A model generated the notes under the pieces. The model saw only the letters and a program-made list of their open reading frames with translations, was not told the origin of the DNA and searched no databases. DNA of 64,000 bases from Megascapheus bottae (Eukaryota; Chordata; Mammalia; Rodentia; Geomyidae): NCBI GenBank assembly GCA_024803745.1, contig JANJXV010000037.1, forward strand, positions 1,921,001 to 1,985,000, read 5' to 3'. Shown piece by piece: positions 1-10,169 of the stretch (position 1 is its first letter; each line of letters begins with the position of its first letter). The position numbers and the translations under genes are program-made.

Positions 1-844
1 TGAGGAGGAGAATGGGAGTTTGCTTTCACTTGGATGCCATATGCCGACACTCCACCAACAGCTGTTCTAACTCCCATCTGACCACCCATAAAGAAACTAG
101 GCTTCAAGAGGCCAAATGGCCAGCAGCCTGGTTCCAGTCCTCTGTGAAAAGCTGGGACTGCAGAGGTGTGACAAAAAGCAGCCTGGGGGCTGGCTTGAAC
201 TCCCCGTCTCTCCCCTCTACACACAGAGGTTCGAATAAGTCTGTGCTCGTGGCAACCCTGAACGTTGGAATGGATTTCTATCTCAGTTTCTGGCTTCTCA
301 AACAATGTGCAGCTGTGGCCAGAGAGACTTTTTCCTACATGGCCACTTAGGCCAATAGTTGGCAAGCCCGTCCCTCCCAGATGTGGAATCTGTTCCCTAG
401 CTCAGGCCTGGTCTTACCTACTGCCCTGCCTGAGAGTCTGGCCACCACCACATGCCCCAGCCAGCCTGCAGGAAGCAGATAAGCCATGTGTGGAAGCCGA
501 GTGGCCTCACTTGTTCCAGACACATGACCAGCTAGCTGCTCACAGGATGGGTGCTCGACCTTCTCGGAAGATCCACTTGCTGAGCCCAGCTGAATCAGAT
601 CCAAATGTGAATAAAATTAATGCTGTCTGAAGCTGCTGTATTTTGAGGGGATTTATCATCCACGCAAGTTATTTGGTAGCAATAATTCCCACAGGCTGTG
701 CTACAGCTTCCTTCTACATGGGGATCTGTGGTTCACAGTTTATCACACACTCCCCTATTCCCTTTATCCTGCATCTGACACCCCAGTTCCCTGATTTCTG
801 TAGTCTGAGGGGGAAATGAGTATAGTTGGTTGCTCGTTTGTTTC
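1..844. other. Stretch without recognised feature (inside or downstream in ARHGEF37 intron 4)
   Basis: No SINE, simple repeat or splice-flanked exon could be recognised. Open frames here are short and lack protein-like composition. By position it lies in the ARHGEF37 intron that follows the exon at 4235-4382, because no further Dbl-homology exon is seen to the left edge. Confidence 0.5.

Positions 845-1095
845 TTTCAATACTGGGGCTTGAACTCAAGACCTGACATCCATACTTTCTCTCTCTCTCT
901 CCCTCTCTCTCTCTCTCTGCCAAGCGAGATGCTGTATCCTTACCTGGGCTTTTTCAGCTCAAGGCTTATCAGTCTATCATTTGAACCACAGCTCTGCTTC
1001 TAGCTTTTGCTAGATAATTGGAGAGAAGAGTCTCACCGACTTTTCTACCCAGAGTTGGCTTCAAACCCTGATCCTCAGATCTCAACTTCCTTCAC
845..1095 (-). mobile_element. 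A-type SINE, diverged
   Basis: Reverse-complement tail (ggggcttgaactcaagacct) leads into a (CT)n run at 890-919, then ttggagagaagagtctcac and cctcagatctcaac. The (CT)n expansion splits the tRNA-like part. Divergence suggests an older copy. Confidence 0.75.

Positions 1096-1257
1096 CAACT
1101 TCTCTCTGGTGAGCTTGTCCTAGAGAAGATAACAATTCTTCTGGGTGTAAATAAGAGGTAGAACAACTTGCAGGAAAGTTCTAACAAATTAAATCTTAAA
1201 TATACAAAAGATTACCAACTGGAGCCACAAGATAAATGCAAAATAAAACTACACTGA

Positions 1258-1500
1258 GGTCTGAGCTCTTGAGGTGGCTCAAGCCTGTAATTCTAACTAC
1301 TCAGGAGGCTGAGATCTGAAAACTGAGATTAGAAGTCAGGTAAGGCAAACCTGAGAGATTCTTACCTCCAATTAATGGGAAAGAAAAGTAAAGCCAGAAA
1401 TAGGGGTGTGGCTCTACTTCTGTGGGCAAAAAGACCAGGTAATACCAAGATGCTCTAAATTCAACCCTGTTAGAAAAAAATAAAACCAAAACCAAAACCA
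1258..1500 (+). mobile_element. A-type SINE
   Basis: Head motif (aagcctgtaattctaactac, aggaggctgagatctg) is followed by cttacctccaattaatggga and a tRNA-like tail that decays into (AAAACC)n. Confidence 0.75.

Positions 1501-1504
1501 CAAA

Positions 1505-1695
1505 ACTGAGCATCAGGCATGGTAGAACAGACCTGCAATCCTACCTATTCAACAGATAAGGCAAGATGAGCTTTGAGCCGACAAAAATATGAGACTCTAT
1601 CTGGAAAAAAAAAAAAAAAGACTAGGAGTGTGATTCAAGTTGTCATTGAACACCTGTTTAACAAATGCAGAGCCCTGGATTCAGTCCCCAGTACA
1505..1695 (+). mobile_element. B1-like monomer followed by ID monomer
   Basis: A B1-like segment (ggtagaacagacctgcaatc) ends in an A-run at about 1605-1619. An ID-like segment follows, with gtgtgattcaagttgtcatt and gagccctggattcagtcccc. 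It seeds the GAAA tract that follows. Confidence 0.6.

Positions 1696-1698
1696 GAG

Positions 1699-1780
<82 letters not shown>

Positions 1781-1891
1781 GAGGGAGAAAGAGAGAGAAA
1801 GAAAGAAAGAGAGAGATAGAGAAAGAGGAGGGAGGAAAGGAGAAATGGAGGGAGGGAGGGAGGGAGGGAGGGAGGGAGGGAGGAAGAAAAA
1696..1891. repeat. (GAAA)n / (GGGA)n purine tract
   Basis: About 85 bp of near-perfect GAAA units grades into mixed GA and then GGGA units ending in an A-run. All purine on the plus strand. It grows directly from the 3' end of the preceding ID-like SINE. Confidence 0.95.

Positions 1892-2239
1892 AAAAACATA
1901 TTAAGACCTATTCTCTTGTTGTTTACCTACCCCAGTACAAATACTGCAAAGTTTTACAACACACTGTGCTGGAGAGGCTTGGCAAACAGCCTCTGCAGTG
2001 ATGGGAAGGTAAACTGAGCCTTTGCAGATTATCAGAACTGTCAGTCCATGTTTCCTGTGACCTGGCAGTCTCACTTCTGGAAGCATACTTTGCAGATACT
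2101 CTTTCACCAGAGTCATGATATTCCCTTCTATTCATGATGTTCATAAATAGCCGCTGTAATAGTGTAATAGCAAGAAAAGGGACACAAACCAAATATCCCT
2201 CCACAGACACCAGTTACAGAAATCAAAGCACAAGGCAGA
1892..2239. other. Unassigned intronic sequence
   Basis: No gene or repeat family recognised; the open frames are short. Confidence 0.4.

Positions 2240-2472
2240 TAGATGCTGGTGGCTCATCTCTGCGATCCTAGTTAGTTAAGAGGCTGACGTCTGAGAATCG
2301 CAGCTCGAAGCCAGCCTGGGCAGGAAAGTCCATGAGGCTCTTATCTCCAATAAACTACTCCGAAAAGGCCAGAAATGGCTCTGTGGCTCAAGTGGTACAG
2401 CAGTAAGTAGCCTTGAGCAAAAGAAGCTCAGGGATAGCGCCCAGGCCCTGACTTCAAGCCCCAGGCCTGACA
2240..2472 (+). mobile_element. A-type SINE
   Basis: Complete head-to-tail copy with gaagccagcctgggcaggaa, cttatctccaataaactact and gtggctcaagtggtacagca. 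It ends in an AT-rich tail (2472-2510). Confidence 0.85.

Positions 2473-2621
2473 CATATACATATATATGTAAGTATATGTG
2501 CATATAATCAAAGCACAGCCAGCCATGTAGGGGAATATACCATGTCAAAGGACATATGTGGAATAACCTCCAAGAGATTGACATAGGTGAGATTTAAAAC
2601 AAACAATAACAACAACAAAAA

Positions 2622-2829
2622 CAGCCAGGTGCTGGTGGCTACTCAGGAGGCTGAGATTTGAGGATTGAAGTTCTAAATCAGCCAAAGCAAGAAAGGCTGT
2701 CAGATTCTTCTCTCCGATTAACCACCCCAAACCAGAAGGAGAGTTGTGACTCAAAGTGGTAGAGCACTAGCCTTGAATGAAAAAGCTCAGAGACAGCACC
2801 CAGGTCCTGAGTTCAAGTTCCAAGACCAA
2622..2829 (+). mobile_element. A-type SINE
   Basis: Head (gtgctggtggctactcagga, missing the cctgtaatcctag segment) through ggtcctgagttcaagttcca. Confidence 0.8.

Positions 2830-3005
2830 TGGAAACAAGTTTTTATTTAAAAGTCTGGATAATAATAAGATGTATTTGTAATTGCCTGGGCATGCAAAAA
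2901 GAAACTATTCAAAGACACATAAGAGATGGTTATTTTAACTTTAGTGGTGGTTACTGGATGGCCAAAGGAAAAAAAGATACATATATATGTATATGTTTAT
3001 ATACA

Positions 3006-3010
<5 letters not shown>

Positions 3011-3042
<32 letters not shown>
3011..3042. repeat. (TG)n microsatellite with AT-rich flank
   Basis: About 16 TG units preceded by alternating ATAC/ATGT from 2975. It sits at the tail side of the minus-strand SINE that follows. Confidence 0.95.

Positions 3043-3044
<2 letters not shown>

Positions 3045-3049
3045 TTGGT

Positions 3050-3235
3050 ACCAGTCTTAAAGCTTGAATTTAAGGCCTGAATGCTGTCTTCGAGCTTTTT
3101 TGCTCAAAGCTAGCACTCTACCACTGGAGCCAGCTTTTTTGGTAGTTAATTGGAGATAAAGATTCTCACTGGCTTGAAGCCATAATCCTCAGATCTCAGC
3201 CTTCTGAGTAGCTAAGATTACAGATATGAGCTAAT
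3050..3235 (-). mobile_element. A-type SINE
   Basis: Reverse-complement signature: gctcaaagctagcactctac, gttaattggagataaagatt, ctgagtagctaagattacag. Confidence 0.85.

Positions 3236-3274
3236 CTTCCTGTGTAACTGTTTACGTTTTACAGTTTTGTTGTT

Positions 3275-3500
3275 GTTGTCAGCCATGGGGTTTGAATTCT
3301 GGACACTGTTACTGAACTTTTCAGTTCAAGGCTAGAGCTCTACCTTTGAGCCACAGTGCCACTTCTGGTTTTCTGGTGGTTAAATGAAGATAAGAATCTC
3401 ACAGACTTTTGTTCCTGGGCTGGCTTTGAACCTTGATCTTCAGATCTCAGTCTCCTGAGTAGCTAGAATTACAGGTGTGAGCCACTGGTGCCTGGCCTAT
3275..3500 (-). mobile_element. A-type SINE
   Basis: Complete reverse-complement copy from the (TTG)n run to tgtgagccactggtgcctgg. Confidence 0.85.

Positions 3501-3564
3501 TTTTCAGTTTTTATGAGTGCTTTGTTTATCCAAAATTTTAAATTAAAAAAAAAAGTGTGTTCCC

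Positions 3565-3763
3565 TTCAAATACTCCTAGCTATTCAAAAAGTTGACATCT
3601 GAAGGATAGCAGTTTAAAGCTAGCCCAGGCAGAAAAGTCTAAGAGACTCCATCTCCAAAATAACTAGCAAAAAGCTAGACTTACATGGCTCAAGTGGAAG
3701 GGCACCAGCTGAGCAAGCAAGGTGAGTAAGCACAGGGCCTGAGTTCAAATCCCAGTACCAGGT
3565..3763 (+). mobile_element. A-type SINE
   Basis: The head begins within actcctagctattcaaaaag. Downstream are gctagcccaggcagaaaagt and gggcctgagttcaaatccca. Confidence 0.8.

Positions 3764-4234
3764 GAAAAAAATGTGATCCTTACAGGTATGCAGCTGTCGG
3801 CTGTGAGGGGCAGCGCTGACCCCTGTCCATGTGGGAGGGACTTCAGCCCTCTGTAAGTCAGGAGTGATGCCTCCCCTCACAGCTGCTGACAAATCCTGGT
3901 TCACGCCATGTCACTGCCCTTGCAACAGTAGCCTCAGTGCTGTTTGCTCAGCGATATTTCTGCTTTTCTGCCTCTGGATATGTAGTAGGATGACATGCCC
4001 TGCAAATGGCTCCCAAGTGAGAAACTTGAAGGGAAAAGCTTGTTGTGAATCACAAGGGAGATAGAAACCGATGACATTTAGGGGCTGTCTGACCTATCCT
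4101 GGCTAACACAGGTACGGAAACTTCCATAGTCCTGAAGCAACTTAGGCAACCCTAAGAAGGAGTGAAGACTAGAACAGCCCCTGGGTCCAAGGTCAATGGG
4201 GCAGGAATAGGGGTCCTGTGTGCATGCTACTCAC
3764..4234. other. ARHGEF37 intron 4, repeat-poor 3' flank of exon 4
   Basis: About 470 bp with no SINE. No splice-flanked Dbl-homology exon was seen on the minus strand, so the next ARHGEF37 exon must lie outside the window. Confidence 0.6.

Positions 4235-4382
4235 ATGACTGCCTCAATGACTCTCTGGATCTCTTGGTGCAGCCCTGGCTCCTCCCGGTACGCCTTGAGC
4301 AGCAGCAGGGCCTGGTCATAGCTGACACAGTAGATCTTATAGACGCGCTCAAACTCCTCTTGGAATTCCAGGAATAAATTAC
4235..4382 (-). CDS. ARHGEF37: ARHGEF37 exon 4 (Dbl-homology domain, continued)
   Basis: On the minus strand the exon follows acceptor accatcag at 4383-4390 and ends before donor gtgagtagc (4234-4226). 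It is 148 bp. Its first two bases complete the glycine split with exon 3, and it ends two bases into a codon. The product includes [18 protein letters not shown], then SYDQALLLL and IQRVIEAV, matching the ARHGEF37 Dbl-homology helix I recall (FLEFQEELEQVYKVYC in human). Residues are about 105-152. No stop or frameshift is present. A Rho exchange factor of this class would act on Rho-family GTPases at the cytoplasmic face of membranes; its substrate is not shown by this sequence. Confidence 0.94.

Positions 4383-4473
4383 CTGATGGTAAACAAGCAA
4401 AGGGCTTAGCAAGGACATGTCTGCATGTCTCCTCAAATGGAACAAGAAGGGGGGCTGGGAGAGGAAGGCTAGG

Positions 4474-4645
4474 AATGTGGCTTAGTTCTAGAGTGCTTGC
4501 TTAGCATGCATGAAGCCCTGGGGTCAATCTCTCAGTACACAGAAAAATGCAGAATTGGCACTGTGGTTCAAGTGGCTAGCCTTGAACAAAAGAAGCTAAA
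4601 GGACAGTGTCCAGGCTCTGAGTTCAAGGCCCAGAACTGGCAAAAG
4474..4645 (+). mobile_element. B-type SINE
   Basis: Two ID-like units: gtggcttagttctagagtgc with agccctggggtcaatctctc, then tggttcaagtggctagcctt. It ends in an (AAAACC)n tail. Confidence 0.85.

Positions 4646-5044
4646 AAAAACCAAAAACCAAAAACAAAAAGAGAAATCAGCGGTAACACTGCCAGATTTC
4701 TCTAGCACACCACTGTGGACATGTTACTACATCTGCCCAAGTTTGATTTCCACCTGTTTCCTAAAGTTTGAGTGAAAGAATGGCATAGGGCACACATTGG
4801 GTATGGTGAGTGCAAGCTGAGGACAGGCTGAATATACCAGGAGAAAACTTTAGCACAAGCACTGTTTTAGACTTTGCATTCCCTACCTCCCACCCCCGAT
4901 TTTGGCATATTTACATTCATAATGAGATACCTTGAGGACAGGACCCAAAACTAAACAAAAACTTTATTTATGCATCACATATACATCTATACATAGCTTG
5001 AAGGTAGTTTTTGTTGTTGTTGTTGTTGCTGTTTGTTTTAGGTT

Positions 5045-5231
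5045 TCTTTGCCAGTCCTGTCTTGAACTCAAGACCTGAGCACTGTCCTTGGACTTTCTCA
5101 AGGCTAGAGCTCTACCACTTGAGCCTCAGCACCACTTCTGGCTTTTTCTATGTATGTGGTACCAAGGAATCGAACCTGGGTCTTTGTGCATGCTAAGCAG
5201 GCACTCTACAACTAGGCCAAATTCCCAACCC
5045..5231 (-). mobile_element. B-type SINE
   Basis: Reverse-complement dimer: gcactgtccttggactttct, ggtaccaaggaatcgaacct, actaggccaaattcccaacc. Preceded by a (TTG)n tail. Confidence 0.9.

Positions 5232-5249
5232 CTTTAAGGTAGTCTTATA

Positions 5250-5408
5250 CCATGGTTACAGAGCACAAAGACCTGGGTTCAATTCCTCAGTACCACATAC
5301 ACAGGAAAAAGCTGGAAATAGTGCTGTGGCTCAAGTGGTAGAGTGCTAGCCTAGAGCAAAAAGCCCAAAGGCAGTGCTCAGGCCCTGAGTTCATGCCTCA
5401 GGAATGGA
5250..5408 (+). mobile_element. B-type SINE, 5'-truncated
   Basis: Starts inside the first ID unit (ggttacagagcacaaagacc) and continues through aggccctgagttcatgcctc. 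Confidence 0.8.

Positions 5409-5721
5409 AAAATAAACAAAAACTGGAAGTGGAGCTATGCCTCAAAGTGGTAGAATGCTAGTCTTTTTTTTTTTTTCTTTTCTTGTGGGTCATGGGACTT
5501 GAACGCAGCCTGAGCACTGTCCCAGAGCTCTTCAGCTCAAGGCTACAGCCCTCCCCTTGAGCCAAGCCCCACTTCCTATTTTCTAGAGGTTAATTGGAGA
5601 TAAGAGTCTCAGGTCCTTTGGTGCCCAGGCTGGCTTTGAACCTTAATCCTCAGATCTCAGCCTCCTGAGTAGCTAGGATTACAGGCATGAGCCTCTGCAC
5701 CCAGCTAGAGTGCTTGTCTTG

Positions 5722-5754
<33 letters not shown>

Positions 5755-5812
5755 AGCTAAGCAACAGCAAGAGATCCTGCATTCAAGTTCCAATACTGTC
5801 AAAAAAAAAAAC
5409..5812 (+). mobile_element. Older SINE tail split by a minus-strand A-type SINE
   Basis: The left part (5409-5465, ctggaagtggagctatgcct) and right part (5706-5812, agagtgcttgtcttgattaa to gcattcaagttccaatactg) are one SINE tail. 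It is interrupted at 5466-5705 by a reverse A-type SINE with a poly-T left end. Tagaatgctagtct and tagagtgcttgtct flank the insert as a diverged target duplication. A 27-30 bp A-run lies at 5725-5752. Confidence 0.75.
5466..5705 (-). mobile_element. A-type SINE nested in an older SINE
   Basis: Complete reverse copy from the T-run through gcatgagcctctgcacccag. The flanking near-duplicate shows it landed inside an existing SINE. Confidence 0.85.

Positions 5813-5900
5813 CCCAAATTCTACTACCCAAAGACCAAAACCATTCTACTCTGGTAACAGTTTTCCAATGAGGAGAAGGAGCTAAGGTTCCTTTGCTTAC

Positions 5901-6024
5901 CGATGAGATGTAGTTGTTCCTCTTCCTTGGATGCTGTCTCCTGAAGCCCATGAAGGAATCGGCTGTTCACCTGGACAATCTCATCCATATTTGAGAACAG
6001 GACATTCAGATCCCCCAGCGGCAG
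5901..6024 (-). CDS. ARHGEF37: ARHGEF37 exon 3 (Dbl-homology domain)
   Basis: The exon follows acceptor ttccttccag and ends before donor gtaagc (5900-5895). It is 124 bp: 41 codons plus one base. It starts in phase 0 directly after exon 2. The product reads [17 protein letters not shown], then [18 protein letters not shown], close to the human ARHGEF37 segment as I recall it (GDLDVLFSNIDDI). This is the first conserved region of the Dbl-homology fold, residues about 63-103. The frame is intact and substitutions against the recalled human protein are conservative. Confidence 0.95.

Positions 6025-6149
6025 CTGGAAGGAACACAGAACCGGAGGAGAAGCTGGGTGTGGGGATCAGGCCCCCATCTCTCTTGGAAAGACCAACTGG
6101 TCCAGTAGAATGTGGGGCTGTTGTGATCTTAAAAATCAGGCATTCTCTA

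Positions 6150-6365
6150 ACCAGGTACCAGTGGCTCATGCCTGTAATCCTAACTACTCAGGAAGCTGGG
6201 GATTGTGGTTCAAAGTCAGCTTCGGCAAAAAAGTCCATGAAATTCTTATCTCCAATTAACTAACCCCAAAAAACAGAAGTGGGGCTGTTAAGTGGTTGAG
6301 TGCTCACCTTGAGCAGAAAGACTCAGGGGCAATGCCTAGATCCTGAGTTCAAGCCCCAGGATGGC
6150..6365 (+). mobile_element. A-type SINE
   Basis: Head gtggctcatgcctgtaatcc through cctgagttcaagccccagga. Tail becomes (CA)n then (AAC/AAT)n to about 6420. Confidence 0.85.

Positions 6366-6647
6366 ACAGACACAGATGCACACACACACAAACACACAAC
6401 AACAACAATAATAATAATCAAGCATTCTCACTATTCCATAGAAACAAGGTAAAGTTGAACTGGAGTTTTATCCTAGATCTACTGCCAACTGATAGTTTTC
6501 TTCTCCCACTTTCCCCATGTGTCACCTGCCAGTGGGAAGTGACATCTTCCAGCTCTGACATACTTGGCACCTACCACCATTTCATGAAGAAGTATTCCAA
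6601 ACTCTGCCCTCTATAGCCCAATATACCTCGTTAAAAAAAAATGAGAT
6366..6647. other. ARHGEF37 intron 2, no feature seen
   Basis: Mostly unique sequence after the CA/AAT tail of the preceding SINE. Confidence 0.4.

Positions 6648-6850
6648 GGGGGCCGGGAGTTTGGCCTAGTGGTAGAGTGCTTGCCTAGCATACATGAAGA
6701 CCCAGGTTCAATTCCTCGGTACCACATACACAGAAAAAAGCTGGAAATGGTGGTAGGCTCAAGTGGTAGAGTGCTAAGCCTTGAGAAAGTCCAGGGACAG
6801 TGCTCAGGCCCTGAGCCCAAGCCCAGGACTGGCAAAAAAAAAAAAAAAAT
6648..6850 (+). mobile_element. B-type SINE, young-looking
   Basis: Starts gggccgggagtttggcctag and ends aggactggc plus a pure A-run. Atgagatgg occurs immediately before (6642-6650) and after (6850-6858) the element, a target duplication of about 9 bp. Confidence 0.92.

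Positions 6851-6959
6851 GAGATGGAACATGTGTCTATGTATGTATGTGTATGTATATGTGCATGGCT
6901 GAGGAAGTATAACCACTCTGGATGCCAAATTAAGAGCTAATTACAGAGCAGTATTTTGT

Positions 6960-7065
6960 TTGTTTTATGGTGAGAAAATCTTTACTATGTAGTCCTACTG
7001 GCCTTAAACTCCCAATCCTCCTGCCTCCGAGTGCTGAGACTACAGATATGTGCCAACACACCAGT
6960..7065 (-). mobile_element. B1-like monomer
   Basis: Reverse B1 signature: tactatgtagtcctactggc, aatcctcctgcctccgagtg, ctgagactacagatatgtgc. This is the only class here that looks like a classic rodent B1 without the tRNA-like tail. Confidence 0.75.

Positions 7066-7069
7066 TTGC

Positions 7070-7719
7070 ATGCCCTTAATTTTGCTGAAAATAACTAAGA
7101 ATATGCATTAGCTTGTTTTAATTCGCACAGAGAAAAGCCCTAATTATTCTAAAGGGTTTAAATAAAAGACACATTTTTTACCTTCTACATTATCTGCTTT
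7201 GGTATCTGACCCACTCAGCAATCACTGTTTGAACATCTATAATTTATGTGTCCAGAGTAAGATATGTTGCACTAAAAAGAGTCTTTGCAGAGCTCACACT
7301 CTCAAAACTTTATAGGGAGAGTTGTATTATTTCTGAAAGCAGGAGGAAAACAGTGCCCACATTAAATACTATATATAAACCCAGTGCCATGGTTGGCACT
7401 TTCCCCAAATCACCACCCTGTAGTATGACAATTGGAATATAGGTGAGTGTAAGCAATCTATTTTAAACTGGAAAGGAAATGTTCATTAGCTCACTCAATT
7501 CCCTGAGATAGTTATTCCTCTTTCCACTTAGTAGATGGATCCACCAAGACTCTGCGCCATTCATCGGCGATAAATGAAGTCCTAGGGGTGAGATCAAACC
7601 ATTAAACGTCACACCCCACCCTCTTCCTTTCCATCAAGCTTTCCTGAGATGAATTTGAGGTGTCACAAATAACCCAGGTTTGCAAAATAGAGAGGCTGTG
7701 GGTGACCCCAACCAAATAC
7070..7719. other. ARHGEF37 intron 2, exon-proximal unique stretch
   Basis: About 650 bp without recognised repeats lie directly downstream (in gene sense) of exon 2. 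Confidence 0.5.

Positions 7720-7905
7720 CTGCTGGAGGCGGCTCCTGATGTCAGAGGCACAGAGGCGAAGCATGTGCAGATAGGAGACCTCTGTGTCAACGAGCTCCTT
7801 GATGGCCAGCCTCTGGTGAAGCAAAGATCTGTCCTCAGATCCCTGACCTTCCGGGTCTGGACTCCCTGACCTGGACGAGAGCTCCTCTGCCTCGGGATCG
7901 GCCAT
7720..7905 (-). CDS. ARHGEF37: ARHGEF37 exon 2, coding start
   Basis: The start codon at 7905-7903 follows nine untranslated bases (7914-7906) after acceptor cttccacag. An upstream in-frame ATG lies in the intron and is not the start. The exon encodes 62 codons and ends in phase 0 at donor gtattt (7719-7714). The product begins [20 protein letters not shown] and contains [11 protein letters not shown], then [20 protein letters not shown]. The last segment matches the start of the ARHGEF37 Dbl-homology domain I recall ([20 protein letters not shown]). 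The first ten residues differ from the recalled human N-terminus, which is normal for the unstructured lead. Frame is open throughout. Confidence 0.96.

Positions 7906-7914
7906 GTTCACAGG
7906..7914 (-). other. ARHGEF37: 5' UTR part of ARHGEF37 exon 2
   Basis: Cctgtgaac lies between the AG acceptor and the ATG. It shows that transcription starts in a separate upstream untranslated exon. Confidence 0.85.

Positions 7915-7984
7915 CTGTGGAAGGAGTGGGGGAAAAAAACAAACCTGATTCACTTCTGGAAAACTCCACTAAGAAATGCTCCAT

Positions 7985-8195
7985 GGGTGCCAGGGGCTCA
8001 CACCTGTAATCCTGCATACTCGGGAGGCTGAGATCTGAGGATCCTGGTTCAAAGCCAGCCTGGGCAGGAAACTCTTATCTCCAATTAACCACCAAAAAGC
8101 TGGAAATGGAGATGTGATGGAATGCCAGCTGTGAGTAATAGAGCTAAAGAAGAGCACCTAGGCCTTGAGTCCAAACTATACACATGCACACACAC
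7985..8195 (+). mobile_element. A-type SINE
   Basis: Head ggctcacacctgtaatcctg, middle cttatctccaattaaccacc, short (CA)n tail. It sits about 70 bp from the exon 2 acceptor. Confidence 0.85.

Positions 8196-8284
8196 AGAGA
8201 CCAGTGACATCACTAACAAGGAAGTCCAGATGAACTATTCATCATACGTGTGGGAAACTTGAAAAAGCTGAAAAACTGTCAGCT

Positions 8285-8860
8285 CATTACTGACATTTTA
8301 TTTTCTTTCCTGCCATGCTCTGACTTTTTTTTCCTAACTTTCCGCCAGCTCTTGACCCAGATCTTTTTTTTACTCCAGCTCAGTATAGTCCCTTTCTCTC
8401 TCTTCCCCTCTGTCAGTAGTTCCATGCTGCCATGTTCCCATTACGACACACACACAGACTCCAGAATCATCCCTCTAGAATCACCACCACCCAGTCCTGC
8501 TGGCACCCAGAGGCATTCATCCTACACTGGTACTTGCAGTTCCAGCTTCCTGCTACCAAGTGTGCCAGCAACGCATTCCCTGCTGAGCAGCTTTAATGGC
8601 TTCCTGCTACTCTGTGTTCCTTCTGTAACATCTAATTTTTTCTCTCCAGCCAGAGTACGGGGGTGGGAGGGGGGGGGTGTTCTCCACACCTCCACCCTCA
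8701 TTTCCTGCGTCTGTATTTTGCACCTGCTGTGCACCTCCAGTCTCTTATCCTCCAACAATCTTTTCTCTCTTTGAAGCCACTCGCAATTCCCACCTCCTCT
8801 TCTATAGGACTTTGGTACTTCGACTTCCAGTAGGCTTTTTCTCTCAATTTAAAATAATAT
8285..8860. other. Pyrimidine-rich unique stretch in ARHGEF37 intron 1
   Basis: The plus strand is strongly C/T-rich (for example ccctttctctctcttcccct, and a G-run gggagggggggg at 8665-8676). An open frame spans 8250-8774, but its composition follows the pyrimidine bias and no domain is recognised, so it is not called as coding. Confidence 0.5.

Positions 8861-8861
8861 A

Positions 8862-9075
8862 AAGGCTCACGCCTATAATCTTAACTCCACATGAAGCTAA
8901 AATTAGAGGTTCCAAGCCAGCTCAAGCAGGAAACCTCCATGAGATCTTATATCCAATTGGCCACCAAAAAGCCAGAAGGGAGCTATGACTCAAGTGATAA
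9001 GAGTGACAGCTTTGAGCAAATACAATCCAAAGGATAGGGACCAAGACCTGAGTTCAAGCACCAGGCCTGGCACGA
8862..9075 (+). mobile_element. A-type SINE
   Basis: Diverged head (ggctcacgcctataatctta) with intact tail gacctgagttcaagcaccag, followed by the CA microsatellite. Confidence 0.8.

Positions 9076-9089
9076 GTACATGCACCTGT

Positions 9090-9091
<2 letters not shown>

Positions 9092-9134
<43 letters not shown>
9092..9134. repeat. (CA)n microsatellite
   Basis: About 21 CA units at the 3' end of the A-type SINE. Confidence 0.97.

Positions 9135-9135
<1 letters not shown>

Positions 9136-9427
9136 TAAAGACAACATAGTATGAATTAAAACAACCTTAAGACTCTTCCTACTATAACACAAAGATGTCA
9201 TAACAGATGGAAAGTTTACCACATGAAAGCTCTTACAAGATAAAGGAATTTTTCAGGGTCCAAACTGGAAAAGGATTGAACTGGAAAAGTGACTGAGTGG
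9301 AGGCAAATGGAGCCTCAAGTGCAGTGGGTAATGCAGGGAGGAGAGCAGAACCCAGCTCAGTAAACTAGGAACTTTTACTAGAAGTCTTTCATTAGAGAGA
9401 GAGAGAGACAGACAGACAGACAGCAGG
9135..9427. other. ARHGEF37 intron 1, short unassigned block
   Basis: No recognised feature apart from a short (GA)n/(GACA)n run at 9393-9422. Confidence 0.4.

Positions 9428-9640
9428 AGACTAGTCACTCATATCTATAACCCTAGCTACTCAGGAGGCTGAGATCTGAGGATCTTGATTCTGAACCAGC
9501 CTGGACACACAATTTAGAGAGACTCTGATATCCAATTAATCAGCAAAAGGCTGAAACCAGAGGCTTGGCTCAAGTGGTAAGGTGCCAGTGGTAAGAAGAA
9601 ATCACCAAGCAAAAGCTCTAGGTCAAGAGTTCAAATACCA
9428..9640 (+). mobile_element. A-type SINE
   Basis: Gctactcaggaggctgagat, ggcttggctcaagtggtaag, agttcaaataccagccagtg. Confidence 0.8.

Positions 9641-9911
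9641 GCCAGTGCGTGTGTGTACTAATGCTGTATTTGAGTGACTACAGGAAGAAAAAATCTTCAG
9701 AAGTAAATATCATGGGTAACTTCACCCTGAGAATACAGTAAGAATCCAAAACTACAAGAATGTTAAGATATGGAACTGAAACTCCCTTTGTATAACTACT
9801 CCAGAATAAAGTTTTTAAGTTATAAAGGAAACAAAGAAGACTGAGCTGAGTATCAGCAGAAATAGCAAAGAGCAGAACTAGTCCCCAGATTGTCAGATTC
9901 TAGACTATAAA

Positions 9912-9990
9912 ATGGAGCTAGGGATTAGCTCAGTGGCAAAGCACTTGTCTAGCAAGTGCAGTGTCCTGAATTCAATCCCCATTATGAAAA
9912..9990 (+). mobile_element. ID monomer
   Basis: Single unit: ggattagctcagtggcaaag, ttgtctagcaagtgcagtgt, attcaatccccattatgaaa plus an A-rich tail. Closest in form to a BC1-type ID element; the tRNA-like boxes A and B are both visible. Confidence 0.85.

Positions 9991-10019
9991 AAGAAAACAA
10001 AGACACATAACTGGAGGAA

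Positions 10020-10155
10020 AGTGAAGAAAGGGTGATGTTCCCTCCCCCAAAGAAAAAAGAAAGAAATATATTCATTACCTGACTTATGAAATGATAGCAC
10101 CTTTATGCAACACCTCTATATAACTCCTCTCCATTGTAATAATAACAGTAAAATT
10020..10155 (+). mobile_element. T-type LINE tail
   Basis: Ttcattacctgacttatgaa, then caacacctctatataactcc and an A/T-rich end (10020-10155). The same tail recurs across the window. Confidence 0.6.

Positions 10156-10169
10156 AAACTTAAAAATAA

Larger units (their letters stand above)
4235..7914 (-). other. ARHGEF37: ARHGEF37 gene body, exons 2-4
   Basis: Three minus-strand exons with GT/AG borders join in phase. They encode about the first 152 residues of a Dbl-family Rho guanine nucleotide exchange factor. Introns between them are about 1.5 kb (4383-5900) and 1.7 kb (6025-7719). 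From memory the full protein has a Dbl-homology domain, a BAR-like region and two SH3 domains; only the N-terminal start of the Dbl-homology domain is present here. The untranslated first exon lies 14.6 kb upstream in a CpG island. Confidence 0.93.

Noticed and set aside
1573..2001. 142-codon Lys/Glu/Arg-rich frame
   Set aside because: Translation of a (GAAA)n/(GGGA)n tract and SINE tail.
1..4234. ARHGEF37 exon 5
   Set aside because: No minus-strand segment with Dbl-homology features and splice borders was seen; it lies beyond the left edge.
4162..4445. Frames on both strands over ARHGEF37 exon 4
   Set aside because: These are off-frame readings; the true frame is set by splice phase with exon 3.
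8250..8774. 174-codon plus-strand open frame in ARHGEF37 intron 1
   Set aside because: The DNA is pyrimidine-biased, which removes stop codons. The product is Ser/Leu/Phe-rich with no domain, no splice context and a minus-strand gene around it.
9912..9990. tRNA gene
   Set aside because: Box A and B resemble a tRNA, but the rest lacks a cloverleaf and has an A-tail; it is an ID SINE. The same holds for the tRNA-like parts of all A- and B-type SINEs.
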